Shown here: piece by piece, positions 17,718-30,193 of the stretch
Numbering within the stretch: position 1 is the first letter of the stretch
Layout of the letters: each line of letters begins with the position of its first letter
Notes under the pieces: generated by a model
The model's database searches: none
What the model saw: the letters and a program-made list of their open reading frames with translations, nothing else
What the model was told of the DNA's origin: nothing
Translations under genes and position numbers: made by a program
Assembly: GCA_009731375.1 (NCBI GenBank)
Contig: BJOX01000224.1
Coordinates: forward strand, 436,333 to 473,786
Direction: 5' to 3'
From: Paulinella micropora
Taxonomy: Eukaryota; Cercozoa; Imbricatea; Euglyphida
Length of the DNA stretch: 37,454 nucleotides

Positions 17718-18485
17718 NNNNNNNNNNNNNNNNNNNNNNNNNNNNNNNNNNNNNNNNNNNNNNNNNNNNNNNNNNNNNNNNNNNNNNNNNNNNNNNNNNN
17801 NNNNNNNNNNNNNNNNNNNNNNNNNNNNNNNNNNNNNNNNNNNNNNNNNNNNNNNNNNNNNNNNNNNNNNNNNNNNNNNNNNNNNNNNNNNNNNNNNNNN
17901 NNNNNNNNNNNNNNNNNNNNNNNNNNNNNNNNNNNNNNNNNNNNNNNNNNNNNNNNNNNNNNNNNNNNNNNNNNNNNNNNNNNNNNNNNNNNNNNNNNNN
18001 NNNNNNNNNNNNNNNNNNNNNNNNNNNNNNNNNNNNNNNNNNNNNNNNNNNNNNNNNNNNNNNNNNNNNNNNNNNNNNNNNNNNNNNNNNNNNNNNNNNN
18101 NNNNNNNNNNNNNNNNNNNNNNNNNNNNNNNNNNNNNNNNNNNNNNNNNNNNNNNNNNNNNNNNNNNNNNNNNNNNNNNNNNNNNNNNNNNNNNNNNNNN
18201 NNNNNNNNNNNNNNNNNNNNNNNNNNNNNNNNNNNNNNNNNNNNNNNNNNNNNNNNNNNNNNNNNNNNNNNNNNNNNNNNNNNNNNNNNNNNNNNNNNNN
18301 NNNNNNNNNNNNNNNNNNNNNNNNNNNNNNNNNNNNNNNNNNNNNNNNNNNNNNNNNNNNNNNNNNNNNNNNNNNNNNNNNNNNNNNNNNNNNNNNNNNN
18401 NNNNNNNNNNNNNNNNNNNNNNNNNNNNNNNNNNNNNNNNNNNNNNNNNNNNNNNNNNNNNNNNNNNNNNNNNNNNNNNNNNNNN

Positions 18486-18784
18486 CGACAGGGCCCAGAT
18501 GGTAGAACTTGACCACTGGGCTATCACGGTGTCCAATAATAATAATAATAATAATGATAATAATAATAGTGCTTCTCTGTCAATGGCAAATGCAATTCTG
18601 CACATGTGCCTCATCGTCTCACCCGTGAGGGGAGTACAAAGATTTGACCGATAGCTCTACTGACACCCCCGCAAGGCAGCTCCAAGCCTTCCAGACAGAC
18701 CAATACTTTCACAGAAAACATACTTTGAAAATACTGGCACCGACGGGAATCGAACTGGCGACAGGTCCCAGATGGTATTAAACT

Positions 18785-18785
<1 letters not shown>
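18486..18785 (-). mobile_element. Two SINE copies, one cut by a gap
   Basis: 18486-18533 is the tRNA-like head only. 18568-18785 is a diverged copy (body with CATACTTTGAAAATACTGG) truncated in the head. Confidence 0.75.
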
Positions 18786-18827
<42 letters not shown>

Positions 18828-18924
18828 TAATAATAATAATGATAATAACAACAAAAACAACACTAATAATAATAATAATAATAACAATAATAATAATAAT
18901 AATCATCATCATCATCATCATAAC

Positions 18925-18954
<30 letters not shown>

Positions 18955-18955
<1 letters not shown>

Positions 18956-19221
18956 GTGCTTCTCTGTCAATGGCTGATGCAAATCTGCACATGCGCCTCC
19001 ATCGTCTCACCCGTGAGGGGAGTACGAAGAATTGACGATAAGCTCTAATGACACCCCCGCAAGGGCAGTTCCAACACTTCCAGACGGGCCGGTATGTTCA
19101 ATGAAAATACTGGTCCAGACGGATCGGTATGTTCAATGAAAATACTGGTGGCACCGACGGGAATCGAACTGACGACAGGGCCCAGATGGTAGAACTTGAC
19201 CACTGGGCTATCACGGTGTCC
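18955..19221 (-). mobile_element. tRNA-derived SINE with internal duplication
   Basis: Full-length copy in which the GGTATGTTCAATGAAAATAC segment occurs twice, adding about 37 bases. Flanked by TAA-type repeats. Confidence 0.8.
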
Positions 19222-19300
19222 AAATAATAATAATAATAACAATAATAATAACAATAATAATAACAATAATAATAATAATAATAATAATGCTAATGCTAAT

Positions 19301-19507
19301 AGTGCTTCTCTGTCAATGGCTGATGCATTTCTACACATGCGCCTCCATCGTCTCACCCGTGAGGGGAGTACGAAGAATTGACGATAAGCTCTAATGACAC
19401 CCCCGCAAGGGCAGTTCCNNNNNNNNNNNNNNNNNNNNNNNNNNNNNNNNNNNNNNNNNNNNNNNNNNNNNNNNNNNNNNNNNNNNNNNNNNNNNNNNNN
19501 NNNNNNN

Positions 19508-19541
<34 letters not shown>

Positions 19542-19585
19542 TAATAACAACAATAATAAGAATAATGATAATAATAATAATAATG

Positions 19586-19630
<45 letters not shown>

Positions 19631-19631
19631 C

Positions 19632-19675
<44 letters not shown>

Positions 19676-19944
19676 GTGCTTCTCTGTCAATGGCTGATGC
19701 ATTTCTACACATGCGCCTCCATCGTCTCACCCGTGAGGGGAGTACGAAGAATTGACGATAAGCTCTAATGACACCCCCGCAAGGGCAGTTCCAACACTTC
19801 CAGACGGGCCGGTATGTTCAATGAAAATACTGGTCCAGAAATAGACCGGTATGTTCAATGAAAATACTGGTGGCACCGACGGGAATCGAACTGGCGACAG
19901 GGCCCAGATGGTAGAACTTGACCACTGGGCTATCACGGTGTCCA

Positions 19945-19978
<34 letters not shown>

Positions 19979-20051
19979 GTGCTTCTCTGTCAATGGCTGA
20001 TGCATTTCTGCACATGCGCCTCCATCGTCTCACCCGTGAGGGGAGTACGAA
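19301..20051 (-). mobile_element. Cluster of SINE copies (19301-19418, 19675-19943, 19978-20051)
   Basis: Three copies in the same orientation separated by (TAA)n with CAA and TGA variants. The middle one is complete and has the internal duplication; the others are cut by gaps. Confidence 0.8.
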
Positions 20052-20243
20052 NNNNNNNNNNNNNNNNNNNNNNNNNNNNNNNNNNNNNNNNNNNNNNNNN
20101 NNNNNNNNNNNNNNNNNNNNNNNNNNNNNNNNNNNNNNNNNNNNNNNNNNNNNNNNNNNNNNNNNNNNNNNNNNNNNNNNNNNNNNNNNNNNNNNNNNNN
20201 NNNNNNNNNNNNNNNNNNNNNNNNNNNNNNNNNNNNNTAATGC

Positions 20244-20311
<68 letters not shown>

Positions 20312-20327
20312 TAATAATAATAATAAT

Positions 20328-20449
20328 AGTGCTTCTCAGTCAATGGCGAATGCATTTCTGCACATGTGCCTCCATCGTCTCACCCGCGAGGGGAGTACGA
20401 AGATTTGACGATAGGCTCTACTGACACCCCCGCAAGGCAGCTCCAAGCC
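20328..20449 (-). mobile_element. SINE 3' part before gap
   Basis: Diverged subfamily copy (GCATTTCTGCACATGTGCCT) running into the gap 20450-21132. Confidence 0.75.
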
Positions 20450-21132
20450 NNNNNNNNNNNNNNNNNNNNNNNNNNNNNNNNNNNNNNNNNNNNNNNNNNN
20501 NNNNNNNNNNNNNNNNNNNNNNNNNNNNNNNNNNNNNNNNNNNNNNNNNNNNNNNNNNNNNNNNNNNNNNNNNNNNNNNNNNNNNNNNNNNNNNNNNNNN
20601 NNNNNNNNNNNNNNNNNNNNNNNNNNNNNNNNNNNNNNNNNNNNNNNNNNNNNNNNNNNNNNNNNNNNNNNNNNNNNNNNNNNNNNNNNNNNNNNNNNNN
20701 NNNNNNNNNNNNNNNNNNNNNNNNNNNNNNNNNNNNNNNNNNNNNNNNNNNNNNNNNNNNNNNNNNNNNNNNNNNNNNNNNNNNNNNNNNNNNNNNNNNN
20801 NNNNNNNNNNNNNNNNNNNNNNNNNNNNNNNNNNNNNNNNNNNNNNNNNNNNNNNNNNNNNNNNNNNNNNNNNNNNNNNNNNNNNNNNNNNNNNNNNNNN
20901 NNNNNNNNNNNNNNNNNNNNNNNNNNNNNNNNNNNNNNNNNNNNNNNNNNNNNNNNNNNNNNNNNNNNNNNNNNNNNNNNNNNNNNNNNNNNNNNNNNNN
21001 NNNNNNNNNNNNNNNNNNNNNNNNNNNNNNNNNNNNNNNNNNNNNNNNNNNNNNNNNNNNNNNNNNNNNNNNNNNNNNNNNNNNNNNNNNNNNNNNNNNN
21101 NNNNNNNNNNNNNNNNNNNNNNNNNNNNNNNN

Positions 21133-21292
21133 GGCAGTTCCAACACTTCCAGACGGGCCGGTATGTTCAATGAAAATACTGGTCCAGAAATAGACCGGTA
21201 TGTTCAATGAAAATACTGGTGGCACCGACGGGAATCGAACTGGCGACAGGGCCCAGATGGTAGAACTTGACCACTGGGCTATCACGGTGTCC
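21133..21292 (-). mobile_element. SINE head and middle after gap
   Basis: Contains the duplicated GGTATGTTCAATG segment and the full tRNA-like head ending CACGGTGTCC, then (TAG/TAA)n. Confidence 0.8.
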
Positions 21293-21299
21293 AATAGTA

Positions 21300-21359
<60 letters not shown>

Positions 21360-21411
21360 GTAATAGTAATAATAATTATATAGTAATAATAACAATAATG
21401 ATAGAAACTAC

Positions 21412-21463
21412 CGGCGTGCAGCGTAAATAGTGTCCAGAAAGGCACATCAAGATACAGATTTGC
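21412..21463 (-). CDS. Last recognised exon of the unrecognised gene
   Basis: 52 bases after a CT-rich acceptor ending CTGTGAG, encoding [17 protein letters not shown] plus one base before GTAGTT. The link to the previous exon is not settled. The phase-1 end fits the acceptor at 9613, with only repeats in between. Confidence 0.35.
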
Positions 21464-21504
21464 CTCACAGCACACGTGTTAAAAGAGGGAAGACTATCTA
21501 TCTT

Positions 21505-21556
<52 letters not shown>

Positions 21557-21559
21557 CCT

Positions 21560-21591
<32 letters not shown>

Positions 21592-21684
21592 TTCCCCCCC
21601 CNNNNNNNNNNACTTCTGTGTGCCCGCGTCCAGGAACCTGGCAGCAGCGGCAAGACAGTAGTAGTAATAGAAGTAGTAGTAGTA

Positions 21685-21738
<54 letters not shown>

Positions 21739-21770
21739 CAGCAGCAGTAGTGGTAGTAGTGGTAGCAGTG

Positions 21771-21834
<64 letters not shown>

Positions 21835-22050
21835 TAGTGGTAGTAGTAGTAGTAGCAGTAGTAGTAGCAGTAGCAGAAATAGAAGTAGAAGTAGTGGTGG
21901 CACTGATGCACGCAAGTAAGTGAAGTAGTAGTGGTAGTAGTAGTAGTAGTAATTCGTTGTTGTTATGGTTGTTATTGTTTGTTATTGTTGTTGTTGTTTG
22001 GGGAGGGCAGTGGACATGTTGTGGGGGCAGTCGATGGTGTACGAACAAGA

Positions 22051-22103
<53 letters not shown>

Positions 22104-22104
22104 A

Positions 22105-22184
<80 letters not shown>

Positions 22185-22188
22185 AGTA

Positions 22189-22226
<38 letters not shown>

Positions 22227-22277
22227 GGGGAGGGCAGTGGACATGTTGTGGGGGCAGTCGATGGTTTACGATCAAGA

Positions 22278-22342
<65 letters not shown>

Positions 22343-22898
22343 AGTATGTTGTTGTTGTTGTTGTTGTTTGGGGAGCGCAGCTGACATGTTGTCTGGACAG
22401 TCTATGGTGAACGAGTAGGACAGTTCCCCCGCCACCCTGGTCCCTGCCAACACCACAGCGTACATACATACATACATACATAAACATAGATAAATACATA
22501 CATACATACATCATACATACATACATACATACATACATACATACATACATACATACGTGATTGCATGCATGAGTGCATACATACATAACATACATGCACA
22601 ACATACGTACATAACATACATACATGTCGCAGCGACCTGATTCTAGCCTGTAGACATTGAATGCGCCGTCCACCAGGAAAGTCATGAATGCATGTAAGTC
22701 ATGTAATATATGTTACGTATGTATGCTATGTTTGTATGTTATGTATGCATGTATGTTATGTATGTCATGTCTGTTGAAGCGACCTGATTCTAGGCTGCAT
22801 ACGTTGAATCCGCCGTCCACCAGCGAGGTCAGCACCACAGTCAGCCCCATAGCAAACTTCCAACCTGTAGATGATAGATAGATAGATAGATAGATAGT

Positions 22899-22984
<86 letters not shown>

Positions 22985-23010
22985 GTAGATAGATAGACAG
23001 ACAGACAGAC

Positions 23011-23062
<52 letters not shown>

Positions 23063-23108
23063 TGATGGATAGATAGATATATAGATGGATAGATAGATAT
23101 ATAGATAG

Positions 23109-23147
<39 letters not shown>

Positions 23148-23198
23148 ATAGGAGATAGGTAGGTAAATAGGTAGGTAGGTAGGTAGGTAGGTAGGTAG

Positions 23199-23235
<37 letters not shown>

Positions 23236-23697
23236 TATAGATATATAGATAGATATGTTTAATTTTTAATCTATGGGCGTGGCGTAGCTTGAAAAGCCAT
23301 TGCCTCCAATACTACCCCCGGACAAGAACTTTCAGCACCTGCCAAGCTGCACACCAACCATTGTCTCGCTGTGGTTGGTGTCTGTGCCCAGTTTCAAGCC
23401 GAAAGGTAGCCGAGCCATTTTGAACTATACAGAACAACAATAGAACACTCCCCCAGAGGCGTGTGCCATAAGGAGATGATGCGCCTGTAAGCCGAGGTTT
23501 CAGGAGTTCACGCTCGTTGTGAGTTACCTTCTACAACCCCGACTTCATCAACCCTTTGCATCACGGCCCTGGTCAGGAGTTGGTTGCCTGTTTAGCCCTT
23601 GCACTGCGCGCGATTAAGGGCGGACACAAAATCGTCATTATAGGGGGTTTGGTTTTAGGCCGGAGCACTGCGCAGCTGGCCCTCTGCATCCCCCCCG

Positions 23698-23744
<47 letters not shown>

Positions 23745-23755
23745 GGTAGGTAGGT

Positions 23756-23789
<34 letters not shown>

Positions 23790-23799
23790 GGATAGATAG

Positions 23800-23876
<77 letters not shown>

Positions 23877-24340
23877 GATAGATAGATAGATATGTTTAAT
23901 CTATGGGCGTGGCTTAGCTTGAAAAGCCATGGCCTCCTATACTACCCCCGGACAAGAACTTTCAGCACCGGCCAAGCTGCACACCAACCACTGTCTCGCT
24001 GTGGTTGGTGTCTGTGCCCAGTTCAAGCCGAAAGGTAGCCGAGCCCTTTTGAACTATACGGGACAACACTAGAACACTCCCCAGGAGCGTGTGCCCTAAG
24101 GAGATGATGCGCTTGTAAGCCGAGGTTTCAGGAGTTCACGCTCGTTGTGAGTTACCTTCTACAACCCCGACTTTATCAACCCTTTGCATCACGCCCCGAC
24201 TTCATCAGCCATGGTCAGGAGTTGGTTGCCTGTTTAGCCCTTGCGCTGCGCGCGATTAACGGCGGACACAAAATCGTCATTATAGGGGGTTTGGTTTTAG
24301 GCCGGAGCACTGCGCAGCTGGCCCTCTGCATCCCCCCCGG

Positions 24341-24427
<87 letters not shown>

Positions 24428-24510
24428 GTTACCAGCAGAGACGAGTTCGGGCAGCAGCGGAGCAAGGTCCTCCTGTAGGCAGATAGATAGATAAATAGAT
24501 AGATGGATAA

Positions 24511-24559
<49 letters not shown>

Positions 24560-25022
24560 CAGATGGATAGATAGATAGATAGATGAGATATCGACTAATG
24601 TCAGAAAAAAGGAGCTTCTGATTTCGTCAACCAAGGAAGTCTGTAAAGTATTGACCCGATGCCCAGCTAAGCCGTGATGTTTGCACGGAAGGGACTGATA
24701 CAGGCGATACCAAAGCTCCCTAGTACCAGGCGGGGCCAGGGCTCGTTCCATAAGCGCCCCTTGCAGAACGAGCTCCCACCTCCATTACAGAGGACCCAGT
24801 AAGCAGATGGAGTTTCGAGACTGTTCGACAGTCTAGTATAAACCGACAGAGCACTGTGGGTTTTATTCCGGGCTCAACAAGCAAGAAAGGGCACCCTGAG
24901 GGAACAGGATTGTGCTTCCCGTCGCTATTTCGGCATGTGACTTATAGGCGTATGACTAGGCACACATAAGGCACCCCACCACGGGCCCAGCACACCCACA
25001 CCATCCCCTAATTCTCTGTCTG

Positions 25023-25100
<78 letters not shown>

Positions 25101-25789
25101 CAGAGTGAGTACAGCTACAGAACGAAGATTTTGCAGCTCGTAAGTACAACGAAGAATCACTTCAAGCGCGTCGTTGTCAGCCAACTTTGCTTGTTTGGGC
25201 TTGTGCCGCAGCTCGTTTGAAAGCCCTCGTCAAGAGCTTTCTGATGAGCCATGACACAGGTTTGAGACGCAAGGATTGGCCGAGATCGAAACGCTCGAAG
25301 TCACTGCTGATTTGTACTTGACAAGAGCTAGGAACTGACAGAGCATAGGTGCAGCACCGACAAGGCAGACAGACACCGACATATACACATACATACATAC
25401 ATACATACATACATACATACATACATACATGCATACATACACATATACATACATACATACATACATACATACATACATACATACATACATACATACATAC
25501 ATACGTACATGCATACATACATACCGATAGCAGTCTGTCGCCCGGTTTGAAGCGCGGGTACGACCACAACTCCGCGTTCTATGCACACACCGCACACCAC
25601 AGAGTAATTTACAAATGTATGTATTTATGTATGTATGTATGTATGTACACACGGGGATAAGAAATGAGAACACATGCAGATGATTTTCGGAAAGAGCAAA
25701 CTTTTCAACCGCAATACCCGTGAAATTTTCACGAAAACTATCCATGATTATCAGAATAATGCTTAGAGAGGAGCATCTGTCTATATATC

Positions 25790-25873
<84 letters not shown>

Positions 25874-25919
25874 GCCTACCTACCTATCTATCTACCTACC
25901 TACCTATCCATCTATCTAC

Positions 25920-25970
<51 letters not shown>

Positions 25971-26493
25971 CCTACCTACCTACCTACCTAACCAACCTAC
26001 CTATCTATCTAGCTATCTAACAACAATGACAACAACGATAACAACAACGATAACAACAAGAATGACCTGTGTGAGTTTGAGGTCGGAGAGGCTCAACGGC
26101 TCTGTCGAGAAGACCGAAGTGGGTGGCACAGAGACTTGAGCCTACGTGCATACATACATACATACATACATACATACATACATACATACATGCATGCATA
26201 CCTACATACATACATACATACATACATACATACATACACACATACATACATACATACATACATACATAAATACGTACATACATACATACATACATACATA
26301 CATACATACATACATACATACATGCATGCATACATACATACATACATACATACATACATACCATACATACATACATACATACATACATACATACATACAT
26401 GCATACATGCAGAGATACATACAGACAGACCTGTATCTGCAGCACGCCCGTGCCCGTGGCCGCGCCCGCCGCCATAAACTCCATCTTCATCCT

Positions 26494-26526
<33 letters not shown>

Positions 26527-28218
26527 TTCACCATCACCACCACCACCACCATTCATCATCATCATCATCATCATCGCCCGCAGCCATAAACTCCATACGC
26601 ATCCTAGATATAGGTATAGATATAGGTATAGATATAGATAGATATAGATATAGATATAGATATAGATATAGATTTAGATATAGATATAGATATAGATATA
26701 GATAGATATAGATATAGACAAAGATATAGATATAGGTGTATAGATATAAATATAGATATAGATATAGATATAGATATAGATATAGATTAGATATAAATAT
26801 AGATATAGAGATATAGATATATAGATATATAGATATAGGCATAGATAGATATAGATATAGATAGGTGTAGATATAGATATAGATATAGATATAGATATAG
26901 ATATAGATATAGATATAGATATAGATTTAGATATAGATATAGATTTAGATATAGATATAGATATAGATATAGATAGATATAGATATAGACAAAGATATAG
27001 ATATAGGTGTATATATATAAATATAGATATAGATATAGATATAGATATAGATATAGATATAAATATAGATATAGAGATATAGATATATAGATGTAGATAT
27101 AGATATAGATATAGGCATAGATAGATATAGATATAGATAGGTATAGATATAGATATAGATATAGATATAGATATAGATATAGATATAGATTTAGATATAG
27201 ATATAGATATAGACATAGATATAGACAGATATAGATATAGATATAGATATAGATATAGATCTAACTAGATCTAGATCTAGATCTAGATCTAGATAGAGAC
27301 AGAGATAGATACATAGATATAGATATAGGTATAGGTATAGATATAGGTATAGATATAAGATATAGATATAGATATAGAAATAGATGTAGAAATAGATAAA
27401 GATATAGATATAGATATAGATATATAGATATAGATATAGATATAGATATAGATATAGATATAGATATACGTAGATACAGAAGATATATCTATATACGTAG
27501 ATACAGGTATGGATATAGATATATCCTACAGGCAAATACACAACACTCCACCCTCATGCTACAGGCATATACACACAACACTCCACCAGGCAGATACACA
27601 CAACACTCCACCCTCACCCTCCAGGCAAATACACAACACTTCGCCCTCATATCGTACAGGCAAGTCATAGCACGCGCGTGCACGGGAAGCAGCAAACATA
27701 CATACCTACATACATACATACATACATACATACATACATACATACATACATGCATGCATGCAGACATGCATACGTACATGCATGCATACATGCATGCATA
27801 CATGCATACATACATACATACATATGTATACATACATATACATACATACATACATGCATACATACATACATACATACATACATACCCATACAAACACACA
27901 CACACACACAAACACACACACATACATACACACATACATACATACATACATACATACATACAGACATACATACAATTCATACATACAATACATACACACA
28001 TACATACATACATACATACATACATACATACGTACGTACGCACGTACGTACGTACATACATACATATACATACATACTACATACAAACGTACGTACGTAC
28101 GTACGTACGTAGTACGTACGTACGTACATACATACATATATACATACATACATACATACATACATACATACATACATACATACATAAGTACATACATACA
28201 CATATATAAATATATACA

Positions 28219-28254
<36 letters not shown>

Positions 28255-28943
28255 TACATACATCGACACATACATACCTACATACCTACAGACATACAGA
28301 CATACATACATACATACATACATACATACATACATACATACATAGTTACATACATAATTACATACATAGTTACATACATAGTTACATACATAGTTACATA
28401 CATAGTTACATACATACATATGTACAGACATGCATACATGCATACATACATACATACATACACATACATACATACATACATACATAACATACATAACATA
28501 CATAACATACATAACATACATAATATACATAACATACGTAACATACGTAACATACATAACATACACAACATACATTACATACATTTACATACATTACACA
28601 CATTACATACATTACATTACATACATTACATACATTACATACATTACATGCATTGCATGCATTGCATACATTGCATACATACAAACATACATAAATACAT
28701 ACATACATACATACATACATACATGCATACATATGTATGTTCATACATACATATGTATGTACATACACAATGTATGTACATACACAATGTACAATGTATA
28801 TACATACATACATCTTTCTTCATTTTGTTTCATTCCTTCGTTTTGACTCGTAGAGTCATCTTTACCACTTCCCTTCTAAGTATTACGCTTCCCACTTATC
28901 CCTACTGGTGGGAAGTGTTCTCTTATTAAAAGTTGATCAGTGA

Positions 28944-28986
<43 letters not shown>

Positions 28987-29522
28987 AATATATATATTTT
29001 TATATTTCGTTTCTTCTGCCCTTCTCTCTTTCTTTTCTTTCTCTTTTTCTTGTTTCTTATATTTTTCTATGGAGCCTAGCTGTTGAACATTGGTTCCAGT
29101 TTTCCATCAAGACCTGCACTGCTGCTTCTTTGGGCCAGATCGCATGATTATAGTGTGTATTTACGTTTTCCTTCCTTGTTTCCTTTCTTCTATCTATCGT
29201 ATCTGTCTTCTTTTCCTCCATGGAACGTTGCTTACTGTAATAAAAAATAAAATAAAATTTTTTTAAATTTTTAAAAAAAAAACGTGTTTTTCGTTGTGTA
29301 TTTTTCTTTTTTTATCCTTCTTTCGTGCCTTCTCTCTCTTTCTCTTTCTCTTTCTTTTCTCTTGCTTTATTTTTCTTTCCAGGTGCAGAACTTTCGTTTC
29401 AGTTTTTCCTTATGAGCTTGTACTGTTGTTCACTATCCTTAGAACCGGATTTCATTTGAAGTAAGCTCTTGATTTTTGTTCATCTTTCTTTTCTCATTAA
29501 ATCTTGCTTACTGAAATAATAC

Positions 29523-29557
<35 letters not shown>

Positions 29558-29765
29558 TGTATGTATGTATGTATCGTCTGCCAATTGCTGAGCCAAAAAG
29601 GCCATGTGCATCCAGTCCTCCATTCCATAAGGAAAGTCTCCACACCAATCGGTGGAATAAAGGAAGTGACGGCATAGAACATTTCTCTAGGAGCTTTATA
29701 CCAATCAGCCCATGGAAAGGGACCGATGGCCTATGTACTCCCTACCGATGGCCTATGTACTCCCC

Positions 29766-29862
<97 letters not shown>

Positions 29863-30034
29863 GTGTATCTCCTGCCAATTGCTGAGCCAAAAGGCCATGT
29901 GCATCCAGTCCTCCATTCCATAAGGAAAGTCTCCACACCAATCGGTGGAATAAAGGAAGTGACGGCATAGAACATTACTCTAGGAGCTTTATACCAATCA
30001 GCCCATGGAAAGGACCGATGGCCTATGTACTCCC

Positions 30035-30105
<71 letters not shown>

Positions 30106-30137
30106 TAATAATAATAATGATAATAATAATAATGATA

Positions 30138-30193
<56 letters not shown>

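Noticed and set aside
22872-23253. CRISPR-like array of regularly spaced repeats
   Set aside because: These are simple tetranucleotide tracts without unique spacers, and the genome is eukaryotic.
25123-25141. Plus-strand micro-exon between CTACAG and GTAAGT
   Set aside because: The splice words are perfect, but only six codons lie between them and no partner exon is on the plus strand.
25650-25745. Minus-strand frame starting [10 protein letters not shown]
   Set aside because: It is plausible in composition but has no clear acceptor, and exon 25578 already joins exon 26141 in phase without it.
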